A stretch of 64,000 nucleotides of DNA from JAQVYB01 sp964490935 (GCA_964490935.1 CAZBEO010000001.1:65082-129081); one strand, 5' to 3'; shown: positions 7,558 through 16,120, numbered from the stretch's first letter. Notes: generated by a model from the letters alone, not told the origin. Made by a program: numbers and translations.

Positions 7558-10003
7558 GTTCACTCCCCCCGGCAGCGCGCAGGCGATCCGCCGCTTCGCT
7601 TGCCAACCCCACGGTTTGATCACGGTTTTCCTGCAGTAATTCGATGCGAAAAGCAGCGGCCCCGCGAAAAGCGTCGGCCTCGAGAAGAGCCAAGGACGAC
7701 TCGGGTTGGTTGCGGATGATCTGATTGCGCCCGACCTGATCGCGCAGGGCCCTATACGTCACGCCCTTGCGGTCCGTCAGTTCCAATTCGTTGGCCTTGC
7801 ATGGTTCGCCGCACTTCGGCCAGCCATGCCCCGTGCCGAGGTGATGCGCGTAGAGGCAGTATTGGGTAAAGAAGAGCGTGGGATGATGGTACGCGAGCCA
7901 TTCCCAGCGACCAGGGTCGGTTTGGCGCGCCAGGAGGGCGCGGGCCTCTTCATCGAGTTCGAGCGCGGGGGTCAGAGCGGTCAATCCGCAGCGCAGGGCT
8001 TTTTGCGCGGCGGCGGGGTGCGCGATGTTGAGGGAAAAATCGCCGATCAATTCCAGGCCCGGGTGCAGTCGCCGCATGCGGCGGAAGGCACCCCAGGTGC
8101 GTGCGAGATAGAAATCAGGTTCGAGCGCGGCATGCTCTTCAATGAGATGTGCCTGCGGTTCGGTGATCACGCGCGGGCTGGTCAATCCCACCGGGAGGCC
8201 CGCTTCGCGCGTCCGGGCTAGGGCCTCGCGTAGAGCCTTTCCACCCGGAAATTCCAAGTAGATTCCCACGGGCGCGGCCATGTGCGGTGCGTGTTCGAGA
8301 AGCGCATCGAGTTGTTCTTCGGAGCGGACCAACCATTTCAGCACGGGTGCATAGGCCCCGGCTTCCTGAAGCACCGGCAAGGGCTCTTCGGGAAGGACGA
8401 TATGCTGTTCAGCGTGTAGGCGCTGCTCTAGTAGGCGCTCAACCAGTTGGCGGCGCAGCTCGTTGAGCACGCTTTTCGGGATCATGAGGTCCGTTTGCTG
8501 AACCTGACCCTCCGCGCCTTCCAGCGTGATGGAGCCGGGGGCGTAGGGCGTATCGCCAAGGCGGCCCAACTGCTCGGTCAGCACCTCAAGGGTCGTCGGG
8601 CGGGTGCGGGCAGGCTCGGGCACGTGGGAGGATTCCACCTCCGCCTCGTGACCTGCCGCATCGCGCCCGTACAGGCGGAGGGGCCGCCCCGCCGACGCAA
8701 ACAACCTAAAATCCAACAGCACCGGATGCGGTGTGGTGATCTTGGCGTATGACTGGCGCAGCTCGCGGTCCAGCACCGGATCGGACGTCTTCCACACCGT
8801 CATCCCCGGGCGCAACGATGAAAGCTCCACGTCCTCCCGCCCAAAACCAAGTTCATACGCCTCGGGACCATGGCCCGAAGCAGGCAGACGTTGTGCCTGA
8901 TAAATGCGGGCACCGGACCTGCGCCCCTCCGTATCCGGATAATCAAAGGCCACGCCGTCGCCCGGCTGTGGGGGAAAGAGCAAGTCCTTCGCCGTGTCCA
9001 GAATAACCGATCGCCTGCCGATGCGCGAAAGAGTTCCAAGCAGCAAACCTTGGTGCCCCACGAGGCGGGAATCAACCAGTTCCGCATGTTCGTCGCCATG
9101 GACATAACCGGCGGTTTGCCCGCGTGCAAAAAGAATTTCCAGCGTCTGATGGGGCCGCTCGGTGCTGACCTTCTGATCGCGAAGCGCCGCCTGAATGGCA
9201 TCGCGGTAGGCCGCCACCGTCGCAGCCACGTAGTCGGCCTTTTTGAGGCGTCCCTCGATCTTGAAGCAGGTCACGCCCGCCTGGATGCGCTCCTGCACAA
9301 AATCGAGCCCGCAGAAATCTTTTGGGCTGAGGAGGTGGCGACCCGGCGTTTCGAGGGGTGAACCGTGATTGGAGAGCGCGTAGGGTAGCCGACACGGCTG
9401 AGCGCACGCCCCCCGGTTTGCGCTGCGCCCGCCCATATAAAAACTGGCATGACACTGCCCGGAATAGGAGATGCACAAGGCCCCGTGCACAAACACCTCG
9501 AGTTCCACGGAGGTCTGCCAGCGAAGGTGGCGAATTTCCTCGGTGCTCAGCTCGCGCGGAAGAATCACGCGCGTAATGCCGAGTTCCTCCTGCGCCCAAT
9601 TGATCGCCTCGGGCTCTGAAAGGGTCATTTGTGTGGAGGCGTGCAGCGGAAGCGAGGGAATCCGACGGTGAATCCAGTCGGCCAGGCCGATGTCCTGTAC
9701 AATCACGGCATCCACCCCCGAATGCGCCGCCGCCTCGGCCAGTCGCACCGCTTCATCCCACTCATTTGGAAAAATCAGCGTGTTCAGCGTCAGATACAGC
9801 CGCACATTATGCCGGTGACACAGCGCCACAGCCTCCCCTAATCGCGGCCCTTCAAAATTCTCCGCCCGCAATCGGGCATTGAACCGGCCCGTACCCAGAT
9901 AGACGGCATCCGCGCCATTCGCAATCGCGGCGCGCAAAGACTCCTCGTCACCTGCGGGCGCGAGCAATTCAATTGGGACGGGTTGCAGTGGCTGGCTTGT
10001 CAT
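7550..10003 (-). CDS. U32 peptidase-family protein (RlhA/YhbU-like)
   Basis: An 817-aa protein opening with the family signature ELLAPAGDEESLRAAIANGADAVYLG. The conserved Cys-rich block of U32 proteins (ALCISYSGQC ... RGACAQPCR, about residues 175-205) probably ligates an Fe-S cluster. The long C-terminal part matches the extended (DUF3656-like) architecture of E. coli RlhA, needed for 23S rRNA C2501 hydroxylation. Members once called collagenases are now linked to RNA hydroxylation, so an rRNA or tRNA modification role is more likely than proteolysis (inference from family). It lies 58 bp downstream of the YcxB-like gene and overlaps birA. No strong ribosome-binding site is visible. Confidence 0.85.
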   Translation of the reverse strand: MTSQPLQPVPIELLAPAGDEESLRAAIANGADAVYLGTGRFNARLRAENFEGPRLGEAVALCHRHNVRLYLTLNTLIFPNEWDEAVRLAEAAAHSGVDAVIVQDIGLADWIHRRIPSLPLHASTQMTLSEPEAINWAQEELGITRVILPRELSTEEIRHLRWQTSVELEVFVHGALCISYSGQCHASFYMGGRSANRGACAQPCRLPYALSNHGSPLETPGRHLLSPKDFCGLDFVQERIQAGVTCFKIEGRLKKADYVAATVAAYRDAIQAALRDQKVSTERPHQTLEILFARGQTAGYVHGDEHAELVDSRLVGHQGLLLGTLSRIGRRSVILDTAKDLLFPPQPGDGVAFDYPDTEGRRSGARIYQAQRLPASGHGPEAYELGFGREDVELSSLRPGMTVWKTSDPVLDRELRQSYAKITTPHPVLLDFRLFASAGRPLRLYGRDAAGHEAEVESSHVPEPARTRPTTLEVLTEQLGRLGDTPYAPGSITLEGAEGQVQQTDLMIPKSVLNELRRQLVERLLEQRLHAEQHIVLPEEPLPVLQEAGAYAPVLKWLVRSEEQLDALLEHAPHMAAPVGIYLEFPGGKALREALARTREAGLPVGLTSPRVITEPQAHLIEEHAALEPDFYLARTWGAFRRMRRLHPGLELIGDFSLNIAHPAAAQKALRCGLTALTPALELDEEARALLARQTDPGRWEWLAYHHPTLFFTQYCLYAHHLGTGHGWPKCGEPCKANELELTDRKGVTYRALRDQVGRNQIIRNQPESSLALLEADAFRGAAAFRIELLQENRDQTVGLASEAADRLRAAGGSEHD

Positions 10004-10061
10004 GATTGCAGCGGATATAGCCTATTCCTCTCTTTCGCGCAATACCTCGGCAGAAATTATC

Positions 10062-10601
10062 CTACAGCGTGGACGCGCTATCCGGCGGAACGGCTCCCAT
10101 TCTGCGCTTCAGTTCTTCGAGAAATGCAGCGAGATTCCCTTCGGTTATTTTTGCATGCGGGATAACATGCGCCTGCATGGTTCCGATAAAGAGGTAGCTG
10201 TGCGTCGGGGTGGACTCCACCCGTTCAATGCCCTGAAACAGCACCCTATGTTCTCCAACATCCGTTCGTTCAACAAGCCCCGCAGTCGTAAGTTCCAACT
10301 CATGCCGACACAAAACTCCCGCGTTTGCGTCCTGTTTGTACATGTTGGCCAGCGTCTTAGTTTTGACTCTCCCCGCGAAAAACCAGAAGAGCAGCAGAAA
10401 AAGCGTACCCACACCCTCAAAAACCAGGATTCCCTCCGGATTTTCCCCAAGTCCTATCTCAACCAGACCGATCACCAGAAAAAGCAGTGCAAAGGCCGCA
10501 ACAAGAATAATTTTTCTCCTGCGGATGTATGGGTTGTTCTTCAGGCAGTCTCGGTTGAAGGCCGCCAAGTCTTCCATATCCACCGTGTATTGAATTTTCA
10601 T
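10062..10601 (-). CDS. YcxB-like two-helix membrane protein
   Basis: A 179-aa protein. Residues 1-30 are soluble, followed by two adjacent transmembrane helices (about 33-52 and 57-76: ILVAAFALLFLVIGLVEIG and GVGTLFLLLFWFFAG). A C-terminal domain of about 100 aa follows (ELTTAGLVERT...HRVLFQGIERVESTPTHSYLFIG), typical of YcxB-like proteins of unknown function. The ATG at 10601 is chosen; reading further upstream enters the DJ-1 gene in the wrong frame. It follows the DJ-1 gene by 4 bp and appears to belong to the same operon. Confidence 0.75.
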   Translation of the reverse strand: MKIQYTVDMEDLAAFNRDCLKNNPYIRRRKIILVAAFALLFLVIGLVEIGLGENPEGILVFEGVGTLFLLLFWFFAGRVKTKTLANMYKQDANAGVLCRHELELTTAGLVERTDVGEHRVLFQGIERVESTPTHSYLFIGTMQAHVIPHAKITEGNLAAFLEELKRRMGAVPPDSASTL

Positions 10602-10605
10602 TCGT

Positions 10606-11196
10606 TCACTTTCGTGCAAGGTGAACCGGAATCGGCCCCTCGTGCGGGGCAAGGTCGCAACACATGTTTTTGGCGATGCGGGCGGCCTTTTCATAACCAT
10701 CCACCAGCTCGACCAGGCGAAGCGCAAAGAGAAACGAGGTTCCCGCCGCACGCGCGGTGAAGAAACCGTCATCCGCCGCAAACGGCTCATCCACCCACTG
10801 CGCGTCGGGCATATCCCGCTCAAGGCCCGGATAACAGGTACAACGACGCCCCGCAAGCACCCCTGCATCGTAGAGCACTTTCGGCCCGGCGCAGATGGCC
10901 GCCAACCGTTTGCCCTGCTCGCTAAAATCCACAATCCACTCGCCCAGCAGCTCACTGCGGCACAAACGCTCCACGCCACCCGTACCGCCCGGGATGACGA
11001 TCATGTCAAAGAGGTCACGGTCGAGGTCTCCTAGAAGACAGTCCGGCAGAAGCTGCGTACCGCGTGCGGCAATGACCACACCATCGCGCAGGCCCGCCAC
11101 CACCACATCCCATTCCGCCCGGCGCATTACATCCACGGCTATGACCGCTTCCATCTCTTCCACGCCATCCGCCAAAGGTACTACCACGTTGGTCAT
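10606..11196 (-). CDS. DJ-1/PfpI family protein
   Basis: A 196-aa protein of the DJ-1/ThiJ/PfpI superfamily. It shows VPLADGVEEMEAV at the N-terminus, FDMIVIPGGTGG in the middle and the nucleophile elbow AAICAGPKVLYDAG with the reactive Cys. A GTSFLFALRLVELV stretch completes the fold. In DJ-1, ThiJ and YajL relatives this group covers oxidative-stress chaperones, glyoxalase-like enzymes and deglycase-type activities; the specific role is not deducible. GGAGGAACGC directly precedes the ATG. Its start overlaps the NERD gene stop by 4 bp (ATGA), so the two are translationally coupled. Confidence 0.88.
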   Translation of the reverse strand: MTNVVVPLADGVEEMEAVIAVDVMRRAEWDVVVAGLRDGVVIAARGTQLLPDCLLGDLDRDLFDMIVIPGGTGGVERLCRSELLGEWIVDFSEQGKRLAAICAGPKVLYDAGVLAGRRCTCYPGLERDMPDAQWVDEPFAADDGFFTARAAGTSFLFALRLVELVDGYEKAARIAKNMCCDLAPHEGPIPVHLARK

Positions 11197-11939
11197 GCGT
11201 TCCTCCTGTCCATGTGCCTGAGTTCACCCGAAACGGCGGCGACCTCCGCTTCGCTCAAGGGAAATTCGCCCGGCTCGATCAGTACGCGCTGCATCGCATC
11301 CGGGCCGCAAAGCATCACGCCGGCCACACCCTGCATTCCCCCTTCGAGCCGCCCTCCCGCAAAACAGATAATTGGACTGACCGGTACGCTCCGCCCGAGC
11401 TTCTCCGAAAGATGTTTTTGCAGCGTGCCGACCGACTGCTTCACCTGCTCCAGCGGAGAGCGGTCCGGACGTTTCCCGTCATACAGAATGTCCTGCCCGC
11501 TCACCGACATCGTGCCGGACCAGTTTTTTGTTTCCACCACGAAAACACCCGTCGGCCCCACCACCACATGGTCCATATCCGATGCCGCCCCGCGCAACAG
11601 CAAACCGTGAAAAACCGTGAAAGTGGCCGGAAGCAGATACAGAGCACGCGCCACCTGCTCCTCCCCCTGCGCTCCCTTGAAATACGAGGCCAAACGCCTC
11701 TCTCCCGCATACAACACCAGCGCCAACCCGGCGCACAGAGCGACCAGCGCCAACCCGGCCGTCGAACGCGCCACATCCGGATACGGCAGTGCCGCCCGCA
11801 GAAAAAATCCCGCCAGAAACATAAACAAGAGCAGGGGAAACATGCCCCGCATGAAGCCGGTAAAGCGCGGACGCACACCCGGACTGCCCACCACTTCGGC
11901 GAACGTCACGCCGCCATCTGATTTCTTTGTTCGCGCCAT
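11193..11939 (-). CDS. NERD-domain membrane protein
   Basis: A protein of about 248 aa. Two hydrophobic segments (about residues 30-47 and 55-75) precede a cytosolic NERD domain with GAQGEEQVARAL, the Asp in SDMDHVVVGPTGVFVVETKNWSG and a C-terminal helical part. NERD is a PD-(D/E)xK-like nuclease-related fold; the Asp and ExK residues visible here are the ones expected of it, but substrates are unknown. The ATG at 11939 is 9 nt from GGGAGG; an alternative ATG at 11945 is only 3 nt away. It is the first gene of the minus-strand run that continues to birA. Confidence 0.82.
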   Translation of the reverse strand: MARTKKSDGGVTFAEVVGSPGVRPRFTGFMRGMFPLLLFMFLAGFFLRAALPYPDVARSTAGLALVALCAGLALVLYAGERRLASYFKGAQGEEQVARALYLLPATFTVFHGLLLRGAASDMDHVVVGPTGVFVVETKNWSGTMSVSGQDILYDGKRPDRSPLEQVKQSVGTLQKHLSEKLGRSVPVSPIICFAGGRLEGGMQGVAGVMLCGPDAMQRVLIEPGEFPLSEAEVAAVSGELRHMDRRNA

Positions 11940-12040
11940 ACTCATCGACCTCCCGCACCGGTTATCCAATCAATGTGTTTACTTTTCAACTAAAACCTCA
12001 TAAATTTCCAGTCCGTTCACCCGTAAAAGAGAGGTGCCTT

Positions 12041-12268
12041 ATGAACCCTTGTTTAGCCTTTGGTCAGCCCGGTTGGCTGGAAATACTCCTGGTCCTGCTG
12101 ATTGCCCTGCTCCTGTTCGGCTCGAAAAAACTACCCGATCTCGCGCGCGCCCTCGGGAAAAGCCTCAGTGAATTCAAGCGCGGCAAGGATGAAGTCGTCC
12201 GGGAACTCACCCAAAGCGACGGGCCGGGGGAAAAAGAGAAAGAGGACGAACCCACAAAGCCACTCTAA
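12041..12268 (+). CDS. tatA: twin-arginine translocase subunit TatA/E
   Basis: A 75-aa protein with the standard TatA layout. A short N-terminal membrane helix (WLEILLVLLIALLLFGSKKLPDLARALG) includes the FG-x-KLP hinge, and an amphipathic helix and a charged Glu/Lys tail follow. TatA oligomers form the conduit for folded proteins carrying twin-arginine signals. GAGAGG stands 7 nt upstream of the ATG. TatB and TatC are not in the window. A hairpin with a T-run follows immediately, so it is probably monocistronic. Confidence 0.92.
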   Translation: MNPCLAFGQPGWLEILLVLLIALLLFGSKKLPDLARALGKSLSEFKRGKDEVVRELTQSDGPGEKEKEDEPTKPL

Positions 12269-12290
12269 GGGCCTTGGAGCCCTTTTGTTT
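12267..12290 (+). terminator. Rho-independent terminator after tatA
   Basis: AAGGGC...GCCCTT pairs around a short loop and is followed by TTTTGTTT. The hairpin begins at the tatA stop codon. Confidence 0.7.
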
Positions 12291-12293
12291 CAC

Positions 12294-12319
12294 TGGAGGG
12301 CGAGCGTCCACGCGAGCCG
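12294..12319 (+). repeat. REP-like repeat (GGAGGGCGAGCG family)
   Basis: TGGAGGGCGAGCGTCC followed by ACGCGAGCCG. The same unit occurs at 16095-16120 (plus), and inverted at 15979-16004 and 30814-30841, always in non-coding DNA. The GC-rich parts can fold back (CGCGAGC with GCGAGCG). Confidence 0.6.
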
Positions 12320-12353
12320 CTTCAGCCGACGGATTTCCGTCCGGCCAGGAAAC

Positions 12354-13238
12354 TCAACTCAACTGCTTGCGCACACAGACCACATTGCCCCGATCACGAT
12401 ATTCCACATGATCGAAAATCATCCGACTCAGAAAGATGCCGCGTCCGCAGGGTTTGTAAAACGACTCCGGCGCCAGCGGACTCGGGACATCCCGCCAGTT
12501 GAACCCCTCGCCTTCGTCCCGAAGAATCCATTCACAGAACTTCCCCCGGACGCCGTGGTATTCAATCGTCACCAAGCGGCGTGCCCGGTTGTCATCCGAC
12601 AAACGCTCCTCGTGAATTAGGCGCAATCCATCCGACTCGTACAACGCCTTTTCCTTTTCCTGCTGCGTGATACCCAAATTGCCGTGCTCAATGGAGTTAC
12701 TCAGCAATTCATCCAGTCCGAGAATGAGGTCCAGCCGTTCCTTTTCAGTAAAAACGATTTTAGTTTGAGCCACCAGATACTGAGCCGTCCGAGTGGTGGC
12801 CTCGATACGATTGTCCACCTGCATAATCAGCGAACGCTCGAGCACCATGCGGCTCAACTCGTGCCCTCCGTCGCGCTCAGAAATCACAATGGCATATTTG
12901 TGCAACAATTGCAGAAGCTGCTTGTCCGACACCGGTTTCTGAAGGAAGTTGTTTGCGCCCGCGTTAAGTGCCCGCGAGGCCGCCTCCGCCGAGCCTTCCC
13001 CCGTAATGATGATCACCACCACATCCTTGTTTTTCTCGCGTATATTCTGCAGAAGGGTGATGCCGTCCATCCGAGGCATTTGAACGTCAGTAATCACCAG
13101 GTCGGGGCATTCGCGTTCGAACAGTTCAAGGGCCTCGGCACCATCTCGCGCCGCAATCCATTGGTACCCTTGCTTCTGAACCACGGCGGTCAGGTAGGTG
13201 CGGGCCGTGCTGTTATCCTCTGCGATCAGTATTTTCAT
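12354..13238 (-). CDS. response regulator fused to RsbW-like ATPase domain
   Basis: A 294-aa protein. Residues 1-120 form a receiver domain (phospho-acceptor Asp51 in ITDVQMP; acidic pocket EDN; Lys in LQKPVS). Residues about 160-290 form a GHKL ATPase of the serine/threonine anti-sigma kinase type, with the N-box DELLSNSIEHGN, an EGFNW stretch and GRGIFLSRMIFD. This resembles phospho-controlled anti-sigma or STAS-kinase switches. The start at 13238 (MKILIAEDN) fits the receiver family; a longer reading to 13298 has no ribosome site. Partners could be STAS proteins such as those encoded at 53714 and 61667 (inference). Confidence 0.82.
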   Translation of the reverse strand: MKILIAEDNSTARTYLTAVVQKQGYQWIAARDGAEALELFERECPDLVITDVQMPRMDGITLLQNIREKNKDVVVIIITGEGSAEAASRALNAGANNFLQKPVSDKQLLQLLHKYAIVISERDGGHELSRMVLERSLIMQVDNRIEATTRTAQYLVAQTKIVFTEKERLDLILGLDELLSNSIEHGNLGITQQEKEKALYESDGLRLIHEERLSDDNRARRLVTIEYHGVRGKFCEWILRDEGEGFNWRDVPSPLAPESFYKPCGRGIFLSRMIFDHVEYRDRGNVVCVRKQLS

Positions 13239-13427
13239 AGGCCAATCAGTCTGCCTTCCATGCGACGACAGGATAAAACGAACTTGTTCAAGCGACATAA
13301 AGAGTAGATAAATCAGCTTGACGAATCAACCCTTCGTTCTGATAAAAAAACGCTCAACCCATCGGTAAATGAAGACTGGCTGTGGAGACGCACTGCGCAT
13401 CCAACGCCGCACAAAAAGGAAAAGACC

Positions 13428-15308
13428 ATGTCGGAAGAAAAAAAAGAATTCAAAGCGGAACTCAAACAGGTGATGGACATCATCATTCACTCCCTCTACT
13501 CCCACCGGGAAATCTTTCTGCGCGAACTGATTAGCAATGCCTGTGATGCCATTGACCGCCTGCGGTTTGATGCCATTCAGCAACCCGAACTCACCGGCGA
13601 GGATGCCGACTGGAGCATCCGCGTCATCGCCGATAAACAGCACGGCACCCTAACCATCGCCGATAACGGCAAAGGCATGACCCGCGAGGAAATGGACGAT
13701 AACCTCGGCACCATCGCCCGCTCCGGCACCAAAAACTTCCTGCAGCAACTGAAAGAGCAGAACGCCGAAAATCGCCCCGAACTGATTGGCCAATTCGGCG
13801 TTGGCTTTTATTCCGCTTTTATGGCGGCTGATCACGTCACCGTACTCAGCCGCGCCGCCGGACAAGAGGCCGCCACCCGCTGGACCTGCGCTGGCGGAGA
13901 AGGCTACACGCTGGAAGACGCCGAAAAATCCGGACGCGGAACCGTAATCACCCTCCACCTCCGCGACGACGCCAAAGAATTTCTCGATGAATGGCGCATC
14001 CGCGAACTCGTGAAGAAGTATTCCGATTTTATTGAATATCCCATTTCACTCGAACTCGTGGATGAAAAGGGCGACTCTCCGGCCATCACCAACCCGGTGA
14101 TGAATGCCATGAAGGCCATCTGGATTCGCTCGAAGTCCGACGTGACGGAAGATGAATACAACGAATTCTACAAAGCCATCTCGCACGACTTCCAAAACCC
14201 AGCGCGCATCATTCATTATGCCGCAGAAGGCACCATGGAATTCAAGGCCCTCCTCTTCCTCCCCAGCCAGCGTCCCTTTGACTTCTTCTTTGGCGACACC
14301 AAAACCGGACCCGCACTCTACATCCAGCGCGTACAGATTATGGATCACTGCGAAAAGCTGTTGCCCCGCTACCTGCGTTTTGTCAAAGGCGTGGTGGACT
14401 CCTCCGACCTCCCCCTCAACGTCTCGCGCGAAATGGTGCAGCATAGCGCCGTCCTCGCCAAAATTCAGAAAAACCTCGTCAGCAAGGTCCTCTCCGAACT
14501 GGCTGAAATGAAAACCAAAAACTACGAAGACTACGTCAAATTCTTCAAGGAATTCGGCGACGTACTCAAAGAGGGCGTCCACGAAGATTTTGCCAACCGC
14601 GAAAAAATCGCTGACCTGCTGCTCTTTCACTCCACCACGGCAGACAAACCGGACCAGTATGTCACCCTGGAACAATACCTCTCCACCCTCGGCGAAGACC
14701 GCAAAGAAATCTATTACCTTTGCGGAGAACACCTCGCCGCGCTTGCCGCATCGCCCTACGTGGAAACCTTCAAAGCCAAAGGCGAAGAAGTCCTCCTCCT
14801 CACCTCGCCCGTCGACGAATGGATGATCGACGCCCTACGTGAATACAAAGGCAAAACCTTCAAAGCTGTAGACCGGGGCGAAGCCCAAATCGGCGAAGAG
14901 GAAAAAGAGGCCCTCAAACAAAATCAGGAACACTTTGCAAGCCTGCTCCAATTCCTCAAAGACAAGCTGGATACCCTCAAAGAGGTCCGCCTTTCCGCAC
15001 GCCTGAAAAACAGCGCCGCCTGCCTGGTGGTGGATGAGCAAGGCATGAGCGCTCAAATGGAGCGGATGATGCGCAAAATGGGACAAGAAGTCCCTGCTGC
15101 CGAGCGAATACTGGAACTCAATCCCGAGCATCCCGCCGTCAAAACCATGCTTGAACTATATGAAAAAGACCGCAAAGACGAACGGGTCGAGCTGTATGGA
15201 CGACTCTTCTACGATGAAGCCATCATCGCCGAAGGCTCACGGTTGGAAGACCCCGCCGCCTTTGCCGAACGCATCAACCGCCTGATCGCCCGGCCCGCGA
15301 ATGCCTGA
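13428..15308 (+). CDS. htpG: molecular chaperone HtpG (Hsp90)
   Basis: A 626-aa protein of the usual bacterial Hsp90 length. The N-terminal GHKL ATPase motifs are intact: LISNACDAIDRLRF, IADNGKGMTREE and GQFGVGFYSAFM. The middle domain carries the catalytic-loop region (PLNVSREMVQ). The C-terminal dimerisation domain runs from about 500 to the end and lacks the eukaryotic MEEVD. AAGGA precedes the ATG. It assists folding of client proteins under stress and appears monocistronic. Confidence 0.97.
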   Translation: MSEEKKEFKAELKQVMDIIIHSLYSHREIFLRELISNACDAIDRLRFDAIQQPELTGEDADWSIRVIADKQHGTLTIADNGKGMTREEMDDNLGTIARSGTKNFLQQLKEQNAENRPELIGQFGVGFYSAFMAADHVTVLSRAAGQEAATRWTCAGGEGYTLEDAEKSGRGTVITLHLRDDAKEFLDEWRIRELVKKYSDFIEYPISLELVDEKGDSPAITNPVMNAMKAIWIRSKSDVTEDEYNEFYKAISHDFQNPARIIHYAAEGTMEFKALLFLPSQRPFDFFFGDTKTGPALYIQRVQIMDHCEKLLPRYLRFVKGVVDSSDLPLNVSREMVQHSAVLAKIQKNLVSKVLSELAEMKTKNYEDYVKFFKEFGDVLKEGVHEDFANREKIADLLLFHSTTADKPDQYVTLEQYLSTLGEDRKEIYYLCGEHLAALAASPYVETFKAKGEEVLLLTSPVDEWMIDALREYKGKTFKAVDRGEAQIGEEEKEALKQNQEHFASLLQFLKDKLDTLKEVRLSARLKNSAACLVVDEQGMSAQMERMMRKMGQEVPAAERILELNPEHPAVKTMLELYEKDRKDERVELYGRLFYDEAIIAEGSRLEDPAAFAERINRLIARPANA

Positions 15309-15442
15309 GAATTCACGCAAATTAGCTTATTTTCAGCGGCCACCGGCAAAATGATGTTAGAACGCATGATCGGCCAAGGCCGCGCCGATCGCGGGGAACC
15401 ATTGGTCCGGCGTATGGCGGAGTTTTGTGAAGTGGTGATCTT

Positions 15443-15562
15443 TTAGCAGGCACACTTCGACTCCCCGGAATTGTGTTGAATGAGACGGTGATCAATATCC
15501 TCCGACAGGCCAATATATTTGCGCCCCGTCGCATTTTGAAGGATATACACTTGGTAATTCAT
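15443..15562 (-). pseudogene. truncated GIY-YIG nuclease copy
   Basis: The first 36 codons are identical to those of the complete GIY-YIG gene at 15649-15903, then the reading diverges and stops after three more codons. The identity is part of an exact 123-bp duplication (15453-15575 and 15794-15916). It probably remains from an earlier insertion or from a rearrangement. Confidence 0.75.
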
Positions 15563-15575
15563 AGATAAAAAAAGG
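15453..15575 (-). repeat. 123-bp direct repeat, copy A (GIY-YIG 5' end)
   Basis: Identical to 15794-15916 at an offset of 341 bp. Its last 10 bp (TAAAAAAAGG, 15566-15575) are shared with the start of the 67-bp tRNA repeat, so the two duplicated blocks are joined exactly at a 10-bp microhomology. Confidence 0.85.
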
Positions 15576-15632
15576 CCGGAACATGCGTTCCGGCCCTCAA
15601 GTTGGTAGCGGGGGTTGGATTCGAACCAACGG
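15566..15632 (-). repeat. 67-bp repeat of tRNA-fMet 3' end plus terminator (attL-like)
   Basis: Identical to 16185-16251 and covering the terminator, the acceptor 3' strand with CCA and the T-arm of tRNA-fMet. The 5' part of the tRNA is missing here. It sits at the far side of the GIY-YIG gene from the intact tRNA, the arrangement expected for a displaced attachment site. Confidence 0.75.
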
Positions 15633-15648
15633 TCCCGCAGATGCGGGA

Positions 15649-15903
15649 TTATGAGCCGGGAGAAAGGCCTGTCAGTCGATATAATCCTGACCCACCTTTT
15701 TGCCGTTTTAAGAGATTTTCAAGCTTTCGGGCTTCGGTCAGGGTCAAGGGCGAAGAGGACCAAATCAACGTCCAGGGGCCCTTTCCGCGAGTCCACTTCG
15801 ACTCCCCGGAATTGTGTTGAATGAGACGGTGATCAATATCCTCCGACAGGCCAATATATTTGCGCCCCGTCGCATTTTGAAGGATATACACTTGGTAATT
15901 CAT
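15649..15903 (-). CDS. small GIY-YIG nuclease
   Basis: An 84-aa, single-domain GIY-YIG protein. It has YQVYILQN and YIGLSEDIDHRLIQHNSGES (the YIG strand and catalytic Arg/His region), then KWTRGKGPWTLIW and EARKLENLLKRQKGG. This matches the UvrC N-terminal / YhbQ-like family of about 80-100 aa. The stop codon TAA lies inside a tRNA anticodon-loop-like sequence (CTCATAA), and the DNA beyond continues as a tRNA variable arm, T-arm and acceptor 3' end. The gene therefore seems fused at the DNA level to half a tRNA. Target and role are unknown; a homing-like function at tRNA genes is inference. Confidence 0.8.
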   Translation of the reverse strand: MNYQVYILQNATGRKYIGLSEDIDHRLIQHNSGESKWTRGKGPWTLIWSSSPLTLTEARKLENLLKRQKGGSGLYRLTGLSPGS

Positions 15904-15916
15904 AGATAAAAAAAGG
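15794..15916 (-). repeat. 123-bp direct repeat, copy B
   Basis: The full-length context of the repeat at 15453-15575: the first 36 codons of the complete GIY-YIG gene plus 13 bp upstream of its start. Confidence 0.85.
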
Positions 15917-15978
15917 TTCTTCCGGGTTTTTCGTGAAATCTGTACCTATCACGGACGCGAAAAGAATCTGAATATACC

Positions 15979-16004
15979 GGCTCGCGGGGACTCTCGCCCT
16001 CCAA
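15979..16004 (-). repeat. REP-like repeat
   Basis: Minus-strand TGGAGGGCGAGAGTCC followed by CCGCGAGCCG. It faces the plus-strand copy at 16095-16120, making an inverted pair about 90 bp apart within the non-coding part of the GIY-YIG mini-element. Confidence 0.55.
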
Positions 16005-16094
16005 GTCTTGGATTTGATAGCATTAATATCCTATTCATCAACAACATGTTAAACAATTAATAGCAAACTTGGCCTGTAATGCCCTGCAATTATG

Positions 16095-16120
16095 TGGAGG
16101 GCGAGCGTCCTCGCGAGCCG
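16095..16120 (+). repeat. REP-like repeat
   Basis: TGGAGGGCGAGCGTCC followed by TCGCGAGCCG, nearly identical to 12294-12319. Confidence 0.6.

Noticed and set aside
6472..7719. A 415-codon plus-strand frame opposite birA.
   Set aside because: BirA is complete with all motifs on the other strand; this is a shadow.
10602..10979. N-terminal extension of the YcxB-like frame.
   Set aside because: It overlaps the DJ-1 gene out of frame and has Arg/Trp-rich sequence typical of wrong-frame reading.
15602..15820. Small plus-strand frames starting GVGFEPTVP and DSNQRS.
   Set aside because: They are translations of the tRNA T-arm and the antisense of the GIY-YIG gene, a common source of spurious gene calls.
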